Origin: Tenrec ecaudatus | Lineage: Eukaryota > Chordata > Mammalia > Afrosoricida > Tenrecidae | Reading direction: 5' to 3' | Length of the DNA: 64,000 bases | Assembly: GCF_050624435.1 (NCBI RefSeq) | Contig: NC_134535.1 | Location: 130,500,731-130,564,730 of the forward strand | Notes under the pieces: generated by a model | What the model saw: only the letters and a program-made list of their open reading frames with translations | Told to the model about the DNA's origin: nothing | The model's database searches: none | In this document: positions 21,100 through 31,306 of the stretch, piece after piece | Position numbering within the stretch: position 1 is the first letter of the stretch | Layout: each line of letters begins with the position of its first letter | Position numbers and translations under genes: made by a program

Positions 21100-21690
21100 A
21101 CCTTTATGGAAAATAAGAATCTAGAGAAAAAAGGCTAGTGGAGCGTGGGCTCATATACCGTTGTGTGGGGTACCAGCCTCCCCAATCGAATGGGTGCGGG
21201 GGGGTGGCTGTGTAATTGAGGGGTGAAATTAAAGAGACATCAGACAAGATAAAGCATGTGCGTGTTCCCCTCCGGGACCATCAGGACCTGAGGAGCCAGA
21301 TCCATACAGAGAAAGAGAGAATATATGTCCAACCAAAGCTTATATACACGTGCCGAACAGGAAGGAGTTATAACAGACATACACGTGACGGGAAGGTATG
21401 CACGTAACAAGATAGGCGGGCTCTGGAGTCAAGATGGCAGCCTAACTGTGGTCGTCCCTGAGTCGGCTGGACCTGAGGTGTCTTTGGGCTCTCCTTCAGG
21501 GGACCCAGCCATTATCCTTATCAGAAGGGAGGGACAGACTTTGGGTCTGATGGCTCTAGATGGCTGATAACCTTCAGGCAGAGAACCTTTCAGCAGTTGA
21601 CCTCCAAGTGTATGCTCTGTGATCATGTGTTTGCAAACAGCACCTTAGGTTTGGCGTATGTTCTTGGGGAGGGGGGACCGCCTGGGTAAT
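21100..21690 (-). mobile_element. Unclassified LTR-like interspersed repeat
   Basis: This block has the texture of a retroviral LTR flank ('aaagagacatcagacaagat', 'aagcttatatacacgtgccg', 'ggacccagccattatcctta') and resembles, from memory, a repeat seen elsewhere in tenrec sequence. There is only one copy in this window, so ends and class cannot be shown. Confidence 0.3.
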
Positions 21691-21715
21691 CACTTTTCTG
21701 TTTCCCACACTGTTG

Positions 21716-21782
21716 TCTTTGCCCTCGAGTCAGTTCTGACTCACAGTGACCCTGAGTGCACTGCCCGGCATCGTGCCATCCC
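21716..21782 (-). mobile_element. AfroSINE tail fragment
   Basis: Antisense 'ccctcgagtcagttctgact' followed by 'cacagtgaccctgagtgcac'. Short remnant. Confidence 0.5.
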
Positions 21783-21789
21783 CAGAGCT

Positions 21790-22565
21790 CATTTCAAACA
21801 GCGCCATTTACACTTAAAATGGGCACACCCTTCCAAGTGGGCATTGTACTGTTACTGGGCACGGGGCAGTACAGAAGCTAAAGAATTGGCAAATCCCTCG
21901 CTGCATGTTAGCTTCAGTTATTCCACGGCCCCTCCATTTGGTACATCATTTAGCTGCCGGGGCTACATCTTTGTTAGCAAGTTATGATTCAAAGGCCTAC
22001 TTAAATATTTCACCACGTAAACGTATCAACCCACTCACCTGTGAACCTTATCATGTTTACACACGCAACAGCTGTGTGTCCCGGGCCCTCTGTTCACCCT
22101 CTGAAGAGACACCCCATTGACAAGACCAAGACTCTGGAGTGCAGGCTCCCACGCCTTTGGAGGAATCAGTAGGCTGGGGGGCTGAGAAGGTCTGGCTCAC
22201 ACATACAACTCTTCACGGGCACTGTTCTTCAGAGCCAGGCATCCAGCAACAGGGAGCGGTTGGGCCTCACGGAAGGACCTGCAATTAGGCTCCCGGCACT
22301 CATCCACCGAGCGCCCACTGGGCTAGTATTGAGAATCCAGCCCCATCAACTCAGGACCTGGAGCTGCTCCTTCGCATCAAAGCGGCCTCCAAGCGGCCAG
22401 CACGCCGCAGGAAGCCCGTGGTGCAGTCCGGCCACCTAAACGGAGTCTGGGCACTTCAGAATGCCCATAGGGAATCCAAGGGCCCATCGCTTAGAAATGT
22501 CCCTTGTCCCTTTGTCCTGCACACCTGGAGAGCCTGCATGCTCCCCCAGCATCCACAGAGAGGTG
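21790..22565. other. Intron sequence without recognised features
   Basis: No repeat family or exon evident between the SINE remnant and the 22-bp minisatellite. Confidence 0.4.
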
Positions 22566-22567
22566 TC

Positions 22568-22682
22568 GGATGGGGACGGGGTACAGCCTGAATGGGGACG
22601 GGGTGCAGCCTGAATGGGGATGGGATGCAGCCTGAATGGGGATGGGGTGCAGCCTGAATGGGGACGGGGTGCAGCCTGAAGG
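22568..22682. repeat. 22-bp minisatellite, about five copies
   Basis: Units of the form gatggggacggggtgcagcct(gaat...) repeat at a 22-bp period with a few C/T and G/A differences between copies. Because 22 is not a multiple of three, the three frames each cycle through the same peptide words. The minus-strand frames here are therefore repeat artefacts. Confidence 0.92.
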
Positions 22683-22878
22683 CAGGCCAATTTTCTAAAG
22701 CTGTATTTTGCTGTGGAGATTCTCTGAGAGGGCCAACCACTCGTCTCTGCTTTCTGGATGATTCTGTGATAACCAATCCCAGGGGGGGCAGCCAGGGCTT
22801 CTCAAGATGCATGGTGAAGCCCCTGCTCGCGAGTGCCCGCTGGCGCCTCTCTCAGGTGGGGGCTCCTCTCTTTTGCAG

Positions 22879-22980
22879 GAAGCTGTAGGCGACCGCATCC
22901 CTGTCCTTCTGCTGGGCAATAAAACTGACAAGGAGAAGGAGCGTGAGGTGCCCCGGGGCCTCGGAGAGCAGCTTGCCAAG
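22879..22980 (+). CDS. CRACR2A: CRACR2A long isoform, G4 (NKxD) exon
   Basis: Acceptor ctcttttgcag and donor gtaaag, length 102 bp, phase 0 at both ends. It reads [20 protein letters not shown] then [22 protein letters not shown] contains the G4 NKxD guanine-specificity motif. [10 protein letters not shown] matches the CRACR2A Rab domain. It follows a 14-kb intron full of transposons, but the frame is intact and joins the previous exon (SSVE|EAVG). Confidence 0.95.
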
Positions 22981-24047
22981 GTAAAGAGCGGGCACTGAGA
23001 TCTGAGGCGGGTGGCACTCTGCCGGGGCAGTGAGGCCCAGGGACCTTTGTGAGAACCTCCTCTGGAAGATGGCGGGAAGGGAGCAACTGGGCAAGTAGAG
23101 TGTCCTGCATCCCGGGGGGCAGACACTCTGCTTTGATGAAATCAGAACTTCCCCCAGAAAGCAGCAAGTTACAAGATAGAGGCAGTTAGGACCCATTGGG
23201 CCTGGAGAGTTGCCCCAAACTCTCTTTACGTGTAACACAGAAATGTAAATTATCCTGGCCCTCATCTGGTACTTGAATCAACTTCAGAGAAGAAAGGCTC
23301 CCTGCCTCTAAGGGAGTTTGTTCTTTGGGCAAGTTCACCCTTTCTATAACGATGAGGTCTCCAAACGAGCTACATGGCGGGGTGACAGGGGTGCTCCTGC
23401 CTGAGATGGAGCCTTGGGGCTCAATGGAAATCGCACTTGGCACAACCGGAAGTGCTCGCTCTCTGCCTTCTCCGCGGTCTGGGTTTTTTATCGCACTGAG
23501 GAGAACAGGGGCACGTTCCAGCCTGGCAGTTTGACGGCACAGGCCCTCAGCACCCTGGGCGACGGGCACACACGTGAAGAGTTGAGGGACAAGGAGGAAG
23601 AGGGGACTGGAGGCCGTTCACGTGTCCGGGTTCCTCTGGTCTGTAGGAAATGACATGTCCTCCAGACCTCGTCCATGATTCCTAAGTCCAAAAAGCTCTG
23701 CAAACAGAAAGCTTTTTCACCATCCAGCTGGCAAAAACTAATAATAATGATAATCAGCTCGGAACAGAAATGCACCCGTTTATGGCTTTGATGTATTTCA
23801 CTTTGTGTGAATATGAAAAGTGTTACATGTATGTGAATATCTATGTGTTATATGTAGCTGAACATGTATGTGGATATGCATGTGTTATATGCATGTTGAT
23901 AGAAGTGTGTTGTGTGTGTGTGGCTATGCCTGTGATATGTCTATGTGTATAAGTATGTGTTACATGTCTGTGACTATGTATGTGTGGGATTTCAGAATGC
24001 TGCCCCAGATCCACCAAGCACGCTGGATAAAGTACAATTCAAAGCCT
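22981..24047 (+). other. CRACR2A intron, unique sequence with a TG/TA-rich tract
   Basis: First part of intron 22981-27007. About 23820-23990 is rich in 'tatgtg' words (imperfect simple repeat). No exon recognised. Confidence 0.45.
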
Positions 24048-24246
24048 CACTCACTGCCTTCAGCTTGATTCTGGCTCATAGCAGCCCTATAGGACAGGGA
24101 AGAATTACCCACATGGGTTTCCGAAACTGTAACTCTTTCCTGGAGCAGAAATCCTCCTCTCTGTCCCATAGAGAGGCCAGTGGTTTCAAACTGCCGGCCT
24201 CACAGTTGGCAGCCCAGTGCATAACCCACCATGCCACCAGGGCTCC
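24048..24246 (-). mobile_element. AfroSINE, full length
   Basis: Antisense from 'cactcactgccttcagcttg' to 'aacccaccatgccaccaggg' plus 'ctcc', covering tail, body ('tcctctctgtcccatagag') and tRNA-like head. It is one of the most complete copies in the window. Confidence 0.9.
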
Positions 24247-24271
24247 TTAGTGTAAAGCCAGTCCCCAAGAC

Positions 24272-24455
24272 ATCCACTGTGCCTCATGGTGGCCATGCCT
24301 GTCAGAATAGAATTGTGCTCCAAGGGGTTCTCAATGGCCAACCTTCCAGAAAAGGAATGCCAGCTCTTGCTTCTGAGGTGCCTCTGGGTGGACTCAGATC
24401 CCCAATTCTGATTAGCAGCCACGTACATCAGCTGTCTGTACCACCAAAGCCCTCT
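24272..24455 (-). mobile_element. Older-type AfroSINE
   Basis: Antisense: 'ctgtcagaatagaattgtgc', 'ccaaggggttctcaatggcc', 'gaggtgcctctgggtggact' and 'tctgattagcagccacgt'. It is the ancestral subtype, next to a younger-subtype copy. Confidence 0.75.
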
Positions 24456-24497
24456 GATTTGCAGTGTGCTCACATCTGGCTTTTCCTGAATCTAAAG

Positions 24498-24725
24498 CAG
24501 GGGTCCTCAAACTATGGCCCGCGGGCCACATGTGGCCCGCCAAGGACATTAATCCGGCCCGCCGGGTGTTTTTGCCCCCCCCCCCTTTTTACTTCAAAAT
24601 AAGATATGTGCAGTGTGCATAGGAATTTGTTCATAGTGTTTAAAAAAAAACACTATAGTCCAGCCCCGCAACGGGTCTGAGGGACAGTGAACTGGTTCCC
24701 TGTTTAAAACGTTTGAGGACCCCTG
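24498..24725 (+). mobile_element. hAT-type MITE with 15-bp perfect inverted termini and 8-bp target duplication
   Basis: Starts CAGGGGTCCTCAAAC and ends with its exact inverse, GTTTGAGGACCCCTG. Flanks are ATCTAAAG (24490-24497) and ATCGAAAG (24726-24733), an 8-bp duplication with one mismatch. At 228 bp it has no coding capacity. The interior has GC-palindromic words (ggcccgcgggccacatgtgg) and a C-run. It resembles OposCharlie/OC1-like elements from memory; the family name is uncertain, the hAT class is well supported. Confidence 0.85.
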
Positions 24726-24733
24726 ATCGAAAG

Positions 24734-25735
24734 TGTACAGGATTGCAAAACACACCTGTGTCCGGGGGGTTGGGGTCAGGAAGTGGAGACCTGTGTCGCT
24801 ATGGTCCCATTGTCCTCTCTTTTTTGTTGTTCCGCACAGGGAAGAGTAGAGTTTGGAGAAGTTAGTGGCTGATTCAAAAGAGCACAGAACTCATGTGGTC
24901 AGCACTGGAGGCTAGAGGACAACTCTCACCTTTCTGCTGTGGCCCTCTGCATTCTCCATCCCTCCACCCTGCCCCCTGCCGCCCCCAGCTTCACTCTGTT
25001 CCACAGCCAGGTTCTGAAAGAAGTGGACAGGGGAGAGAGGTGGGTCATGGGGCTGGTGATGGGGTGGAGGCTGCAGCCAGGCCTCTTGGGCAAGGACCAG
25101 AGAAGTAGACCTCCTAATCTGCAGCCACAGAGGGTGGGCCCGTGCCAGACTAGCCCACGTCTCTCCCAAAGCGCCAGCCTCCTTGCTGTCCTTGAAGCTG
25201 GAAGCCTATTCAGGGCAGTGAGATGAAATACAGTGAGCCCAGGCCAGGGCTCCCGCATGCCCACAGCCCAACCCCAGCCGAATGAACTGCCAGGCACTGT
25301 TTCTAGGGCACCAGTGCTGACAACCTGGGCAGCGAGTGCTGCTGAGCTGCTGAGAGGAGATTTCCCAAAGGAGAGACTCTGGATGGACATCATCGGCATC
25401 CTGCCATTAAGGGACAGTGTGGCCCACCCGGGCAGCCATGCACAGCCTCCTGACTGTGATATACGGCACAAAGTGGGTTGCCTGCCCCAGGCTGTGCGTT
25501 CTTGCTGCCTCCCAGGGCAGGTGTGAAAAATGAAGCGAGGTCGCTTGACCCTGAGAATGGTGTGGGACTATAGAGCTTGAGGGCCGTGGGCAGCGTCCTT
25601 GATTGACAACTGTTGCCGCTCCCCTGGGGGAGGGTTGTCTGGCTCACCTTCTCTGGGAAGCCGGAGGAGACAGAAGCCAACCATGCACAGAGTTGGAGGT
25701 GGGGGTCGAGGTATGAAGGGGGACTGGGAGAGGGT
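24734..25735. other. CRACR2A intron without recognised features
   Basis: About 1 kb. The 181-codon minus-strand frame 24926-25471 is open but matches nothing I know and has no splice context. Confidence 0.45.
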
Positions 25736-25736
25736 A

Positions 25737-25865
25737 GGAGGCCTGGTGGGTTATGTCTTAGGGTGCTCACCACAAGGTCAGCAGTTGTCTGCTCCCTTAA
25801 AGATGGATAGTCTTCCAAACTGCAAAGGGTAGTTTTACTCCATCCTCTAGGCCACTAGGGTTCAA
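25737..25865 (+). mobile_element. AfroSINE, internally deleted
   Basis: 'ggaggcctggtgggttatgt', 'ctcaccacaaggtcagcagt', then directly 'tctgctcccttaaagatgga' and 'ctccatcctctaggccact'. The 'ccaccagccgctcc' section is missing. Confidence 0.75.
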
Positions 25866-25929
25866 AAGTGACCCAATGGTCATAGGTTTGGGCAGAGAGG
25901 ATTGGCACTGGGGGATATCCACTGGGCTG

Positions 25930-26780
25930 CTATGTTAGGCAGGATTCTCTAGAGAAACACAACCAGGACACTTGTGATTTTATGAGGATAGAGTTACACA
26001 GCGTGAAGGAATATAACAGCTAATTAGTCCACACAGCAGTGCAGAGGGGCTCAGTTCAACTCACTTCGGTGGAAGTTAATATACTGGAAATCCTTCAACT
26101 CATGATGGCTGCCAGGTCCAAGGTCAAAGATAAGGTGACCAGACGTCCCGCTTTTGTTGGAACAGTCCCGATTTTTAACAATTTTTCCTGCGTCCCGCGG
26201 CATTTTAAAAAAGTCCTGCTTTTTCGAAAGAATGCACGACAAGCTAAGGTATACGGTTTTCGGCTGCCATGTGGCTATTTCACCAGGATGTGAGTTTTAT
26301 CAATGATGTCCTGCTTTACCAATGTGAAAATCTGCTCACCTTACAACTGAACTTCCCTTGGGCAATACAGCCAGAGTGTGCCCACAGGCAGCAAACAGCA
26401 GGGCAGGTCACCAACAATCAGCAGCTTAGGAGCTTAGCGAAGCAGGGGCAGATGGGATATAGGAACTCAAGCAATGCAAGATGACAGGATCCACCAGCAT
26501 CAAGCTCAAGCGATGCACACACCAGCAACGTGTGGAAGCAGGTCTCAAAGGAACCTCAAGCCCTAGTGACACAATCCATGGGTTGGCTGTCCTACAGGTA
26601 GTATAGCTCACAAGTTGAGGCAGAAAACTAGCTAACGCAGCCTCTGGCTGGTCCGATCACCAGAGAGGAGAGCAGGGGCAGGCCTTGCCAAGTCATTTAT
26701 CTCTTTGCCCTCCAATAAAACGGCGACCTGATTAATCCCACATGCTTCTATTGGCTAGGTTTGCCTAATAAACCTATCAC
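25930..26780 (-). mobile_element. LTR-like repeat with a nested TA-flanked insert
   Basis: The start 'gttaggcaggattctctaga' resembles the insert at 10126 and the common mammalian MaLR-type end read backwards. The right part shares words with the LTR-A copy at 31581 ('acgcagcctctggctggtcc', 'caccagagagga', 'ccacatgcttctattggcta'). A separate 209-bp element sits at 26133-26341. The outer boundaries are approximate. Confidence 0.55.
26133..26341. mobile_element. Candidate MITE with inverted termini and TA flanks
   Basis: Left end AGGTGACCAGACGTCC; the right end inverts to AGGTGAGCAGATTTTC, so the first 11 bases match at 10 positions. TA lies immediately outside on both sides (26131-26132 and 26342-26343), as expected for Tc1/mariner-type insertion. 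The interior has repeated 'gtcccg' words. There is no transposase. The element interrupts the LTR-like block 25930-26780. The class is inferred. Confidence 0.55.
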
Positions 26781-26781
26781 A

Positions 26782-26910
26782 GCTGCGAACTATAAAGTTA
26801 GAGGTTCAAATCCACCAGTCGTCCCATGGGGGAAAGGTAAGGCTGCCTGTTCCCATAAAGATTTATGGGCAGGTCTATAGATTGCTGAGTCGGAGACGAC
26901 TCCATGGTGG
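26782..26910 (+). mobile_element. AfroSINE, head missing
   Basis: Starts inside the tRNA-like part ('aagttagaggttcaaatcca'), then 'ggctgcctgttcccataaag' and 'tgctgagtcggagacgactc'. Confidence 0.75.
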
Positions 26911-27007
26911 GAGAGAGGAAGTAGGGGGGTGCATAGCTGCACACAGGGTGTACCTTACTCCCCACAGCCCAGTACTCGCCTTTCAGCCCTGTGTTTCACG
27001 ATTCTAG

Positions 27008-27084
27008 GAAAACAGTCTGATCTTCTATGAATGCAGTGCCTCTTCCGGTCACAATGCCCAGGAGTCCCTGCTCCATCTAGCCAG
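27008..27084 (+). CDS. CRACR2A: CRACR2A long isoform, G5 exon
   Basis: Acceptor cacgattctag and donor gtaaaa. It reads ENSLIFYECSASSGHNAQES then LLHLA and ends two bases into an Arg codon (AG|G). ECSA is the Rab G5 motif (SAx) that contacts guanine, so all visible nucleotide-binding motifs from switch I to G5 are intact. The exon joins LAK|ENS upstream and AR|ILKEQ downstream in frame. The acceptor has a short, interrupted pyrimidine tract. Confidence 0.93.
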
Positions 27085-28637
27085 GTAAAACAGACACACC
27101 TGACCAGGGGCAGCAGCTCCTGGATCCAGCGGGGCCAGGTCCCGTGGGAGACCCTGCCTTCACCTCTGCCCGGGACCTTCTTGTCCAGCACCCCAGGAGA
27201 TTGTGGCTTGTGTGGGATTTTAGGGGTTAGGGACAACCTAATAAAGACTGAAAAGAAAGTCTTCCCTACCAGTCTCCCTCTCCTGGCAGGGCCCTTCTTC
27301 TTAGTCTTAAGGCTTGGCGTTATCCCTGGGACCCACTTTCAACACACATGCTCCTGGAAAAGGTCATACATCTTGCAGGCTCCTCGCCACTAGGAAATGC
27401 CTTCCCTGGGATAGGTTGGCAGCCAGCTGAGAGCCAGGATGGGGCAATAGCATGGGTCAGAAAAGTTGCTCCTGTCCCTCGCAACAATTTTAAGAATTAT
27501 TTGAGAGCCATAAATACATTTTTGCAAATAAGCGAAATCATCATTATCCGAATAATATCTTTTACTTTTTTTATTGGACTTAATGTATGGAGGGAGCACT
27601 GTTTGCCAATCCCAGGTCTAGCCCATGGGCGGGGCAGGAGCGAGCAGCCAGTGGGAAGAGTGGTGCGAATCAGACGTACTCAGGGTACCGTTGCAAAAAG
27701 ACAGGCCCTGTGGAAAAATGATTCCCGCAGCCCTATGCCAGAATTCAGGGGGTTGGGGGGAACCACATTGAGCTCCATTTTCATCCATCCATCCATCTAT
27801 CCATCCATCTGGGCATTCCCTGCATCCACCCATCCAACACCCACTCAACTAATGCTGAATAGCGCCCACTTTGCGCCCAGCACTCTTTTGGAGACATTTA
27901 AAATGCTTTTTGACAATTTATGTATTTGAACTCACAACAAATCCACCCTGGAGAGGCTGTGGGGCTGCAGAGCACCCTGGAGAAAAGTTCTGGGTTCTTC
28001 TCTGTCACAGCGTCCCTGGGCAAAGCCCCCTGCTTCTCTGAGCTTGGTTGGTCTCATAGGCCTGTCAGTCACACCTGCATCCCCTGGCCCATTCTCAGGT
28101 TGTCCTGGGCTTCAAGGAGGGTACTGAAGGTGACAGCACTGCCTGGCAGGGGTCAAGCAGGGATAAGATGCTTATGGTGACAGTGAATCCCTGACCTCGT
28201 AGTTTTAATCTGGAGCCACGCCCCCTTGGGATGAACAATTGACACATGCCTCCCGGGAGCCTCCACTGTGTGCTTCTTAGTGGGTTCAGCTGACAAAGGA
28301 TGCAGCCCCAGGCCTCAGGCAGGCGGCGGCTGGCTCTGGTGGGGAAGGAAGCCAGGGATGGGTCCCATTGCCATGCGGGCTGAAGGGCTGTAACAGAGGG
28401 GAGGGCACAGGGCATTTTGTCCAGCCTAGAGGATCAGAGCAGGCTTCCAGGAGGAGGTGTCCTGGAGGGGCCATATTGACTGAACTCTCTGGCCTTACTG
28501 TTAGAGTGAGGAACCTGGACTCCCCCGGGGCAGGCTGACTCCTCTCTCTGGCTGAGTTCCCTCCTCATTTCCCAGTGGGCCTGTAGTCCTGGACCTAGCA
28601 CCTCTCGACCCCTGACCCTACTTCACTGTTCTCCCAG
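27085..28637 (+). other. CRACR2A: Last CRACR2A intron
   Basis: A 1.55-kb intron. It has an imperfect (ATCC)n tract at 27781-27816 and otherwise unique sequence. The 193-codon frame 27348-27929 crosses this tract and shows no recognisable domain. Confidence 0.55.
27781..27816. repeat. (ATCC)n simple repeat
   Basis: About eight tetranucleotide units with one interruption, continuing imperfectly to about 27840. Confidence 0.85.
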
Positions 28638-28725
28638 GATCCTCAAGGAGCAAGAAGACACAGTGAAGGAGGATACCATCCAGGTCAGTACCTGTGCCAA
28701 GAAGTCGTCGTGCTGTGGCCGATAG
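28638..28725 (+). CDS. CRACR2A: CRACR2A long isoform, terminal exon with prenylation tail
   Basis: Acceptor gttctcccag. It reads (R)ILKEQEDTVKEDTIQ then VSTCAKKSSCCGR and stops at TAG (28723-28725). The end has a Lys pair followed by SSCCGR. Tandem C-terminal cysteines are the geranylgeranylation site of Rab proteins and anchor the long CRACR2A isoform to membranes. Two residues (Gly-Arg) follow the Cys pair; from memory the human protein ends at CCG, so the extra Arg would be a lineage difference. A donor-like CAG|gtcagt occurs inside the exon at 28681-28689. Confidence 0.93.
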
Positions 28726-29942
28726 GAGACCTCCCTGGACTGCTACTTCTGGAGCCGGAGGCCTGGGGCCCTCAATGAACCCTGCCCAGGGGCTCCAGTG
28801 TGGGTGCTGCCCACCAGGCCAGCCAGCGCTCTGTCCTTGTCAGTGACTTGGGTTGCCAGCGGGAAGGAGCACGCAGCAAGCCAGGAAAGCTGCCCACCCT
28901 TGGGCATCTTAGGCCTTTTCTCTGCCCAGACACCAGCTGTCCCTGCCTTCCTTTTCTGGTTGGTTTCCTGGGAGGATGGAAGCAGATGGACTTTTCCAGA
29001 ACAATCACTACGTGCCTTCTCCAGCTCCCTTCTCCTCCCCCTTGCCCTTCGGAGCTGCGGGCTCTGCAGTCTCCGTGGCAACTGTGCAGGTGGCTGCATC
29101 CTGCAAGACCAGAGGATGCCCTGCTTGGGCGATGGATTGGGGGTTCTGCTCTAGCTTCTGTTCACTGGAGGCCAGTGGGATGCCCTGGTTGGTCTTGTTG
29201 GGAGAAGCAAACCAGGGCCCTCACATTTGATTCTCCCAACACGTGAGGCCTAGGGGCCGGCCCCTCCGCGGTCATCCTGCTGCTGCAGTGGCCCCTCAGG
29301 TCCTCGGGAACTGTGCCTGGCACAGCCTGAGTCTGGCCCCGCCGGGGACGGAGGGGATGGGTTCATTCCGCCCAGGGGCAGCGGAGCGGGCTGACTTCCT
29401 TCCTATGGAACTTCGATCCAGAGATGGAAAGCAAACTAGGGGAAGGAAGACAACAAAAACACCTCCCCATCTGCTGCTAAACACAGAGAGACCGTTTCTG
29501 AGGGGTATAAATAAGGGGTATATCTATCTAGCCATATAAAAGCCATTTTCTAAATGTTTCTCAAAATAGCTCTGTGGGGGGGGGGGAATGTACATGATGA
29601 TTAAACGGGAGGAGACTGACATGCCAACAGCGAGGCCCAACACTAGGTCCATGGTTACCGGCTCTGTTTTGTTTTCTTGTCCTTTGTCCCAGAAGATTTC
29701 TATTTTGTTTGGAATCTGTGGTTGTGGTGTTGACAGTTCCTGGTGACTGCAATAGCACGGGACACTTGCATGCAAGGGCATGGTATGGAGCTATGTCCTG
29801 TCTCCCTCATCTGGGCTAGGCTTGGGGCTTGGGGGTCCGAGGTCCTGATGGCTGGCTGTGGGGGCACGCCGGCGAGGAGGGCATCCCTGTCTGGGGCACA
29901 GAGTCAGAGGACTACAAGAAAAGAGGTCATGCGCATCCCAGT

Positions 29943-30110
29943 GGAGTGTTCCCGGGTGGTGCAAGGGATTAAGTGTGGGTCTATGCATCAAAACGTTGGT
30001 GACTCGAGTCCACCCAGAGGTGCCAGCAAGGTGCAGATCTCCAATGATCACAGGTAAACCCTATGGATGGCCTCTACTCTACACACATGGAATCACATCA
30101 ACTAACAGTA
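29943..30110 (+). mobile_element. Older-type AfroSINE
   Basis: 'ggagtgttcccgggtggtgc', box-B-like 'ggtgactcgagtccaccca', 'gaggtgccagcaaggtgcag' and 'cacacatggaatcacatcaa'. It is probably inside or just past the CRACR2A 3' UTR, in the same orientation. Confidence 0.7.
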
Positions 30111-30410
30111 CCTTCCCCTTTTCCCCCTCCCTACCCAGGTGGGCCAAGCAGGGACAGAGAGAGGAAGAAAGTATATAAGGGTCTCCAAAACTGGGTTCAA
30201 GAAGATTCCACACAGCCAGCAGGTGGGGGACATTACTGGGCAGAGTCCCCAAGGGTAGGGAGCCTTGCAGCTCCCTTCCTGGTTTCCCAAAGGAGACAGT
30301 AGGTGGCCTACCCCATGAGGTCATCATCAGGCATGAACCCACCTCCTTTCGACAGATTCCTCTCTCTCCTCCAGAGCTGGTAGGGACCAGAGAGGCCCCA
30401 GCAGATGCAG

Positions 30411-30416
30411 AATAAA
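30411..30416 (+). terminator. CRACR2A: Candidate poly(A) signal for CRACR2A
   Basis: AATAAA about 1.69 kb after the stop codon. A GT-rich stretch follows only at about 30690-30710, so the downstream element is weak. The earlier ATTAAA at 29600 could be used instead. Confidence 0.3.
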
Positions 30417-30440
30417 GCCCAGGGCTGAGCCTCAGAAGGG

Positions 30441-31306
30441 GCTGCATGATCTCGGGCAAGCCAGCTGTCTCCTAACACCACCATCTCCCGATCAGAAATG
30501 AGTGCGCTCTTTGACGTTTGGGGCCCTGAGGGCTCCCATCCAAGCGGTGGCCCTGAACCCCAACACAAAGCTGGCAGGAACTCACAGCACACTTCTTTCC
30601 TTAAGGGAGGGCAAGCGTGTTGGTTTCATTAGTGGGACGTGTGGGGGACGAGTGGGTCCTTTAGAGATGACCTCCCCACATCGCTGCATGTGTTATTGTG
30701 TGTGTGGAGGACAGAGGAGAGGTAGGGAGGAACATGAAGAAAGTAGACCGGCTTCCCTGTGTGGGGCAAAAGGATCATTGGTATTTATTGGGGTTCCCTG
30801 AGCCCTCTGATCCCTTCATCCCTGATTACCTGGGGCCTCGTTGAGAACTGCAGCCATTTAGAGAAGGTGCACTCGGGCCGTAGAGCAAGGTGGGATAGCC
30901 TATTGCTGGGCTTTCCTTCCCAGAGGCAGGGGAAATCTCTTCTCATAGGGAGAGGGGTAGGGAAGGTCTTCATGCTGTTTCCTCCTCCACCCTCACCTGG
31001 AGAGTGTGGAGGAAGGGCCTTCAGAAAGACTTTGAGATATTTCCTTGTCCTCCAGTCTTAGCTTCTCTCTCTTTCCCTTTGAATCTACCCAAGCGGTTAA
31101 AGACCAAGTTTTCCCAGTAGCTTGTCAGGCCCTCAACACCACAAGGTCAGAGACATCTTCTGACTCTCTCGCATGGTCCATTGCCATCGGGAGCTTGCGC
31201 AAGTCATTTAAGCAGACTTCATGTGCAAAGAGGAGGTTTCAATGTTTAGTTCACAGGAACAATTTTAAACATTGAAACTGAATAACAACAACAAAAACCC
31301 AAAGCC
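30441..31306. other. Intergenic sequence without recognised features
   Basis: Between the CRACR2A end and the next SINE. No repeat or gene evident. Confidence 0.4.

Larger units (their letters stand above)
28726..30440 (+). other. CRACR2A: CRACR2A 3' UTR (probable) and downstream flank
   Basis: No coding sequence follows the TAG. The first canonical AATAAA on the + strand is at 30411-30416; an ATTAAA at 29600-29605 is an earlier alternative. If the distal signal is used, the UTR is about 1.7 kb and includes an old AfroSINE. 29240-29400 is GC- and CpG-richer than its surroundings. The UTR extent is inferred. Confidence 0.45.

Noticed and set aside
22436..22812. Proline-rich repeat protein on the - strand
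   Set aside because: The frames come from a 22-bp minisatellite whose period is not a multiple of three; an intron of CRACR2A lies on the other strand.
24926..25471. 181-codon minus-strand open frame in the CRACR2A intron
   Set aside because: Antisense to a transcribed intron, with no known protein wording and a competing plus-strand frame.
8519..28725. RAB44 or RASEF instead of CRACR2A
   Set aside because: The motifs [24 protein letters not shown] and [10 protein letters not shown] fit CRACR2A, and PRMT8 as the convergent neighbour agrees with the CRACR2A locus.
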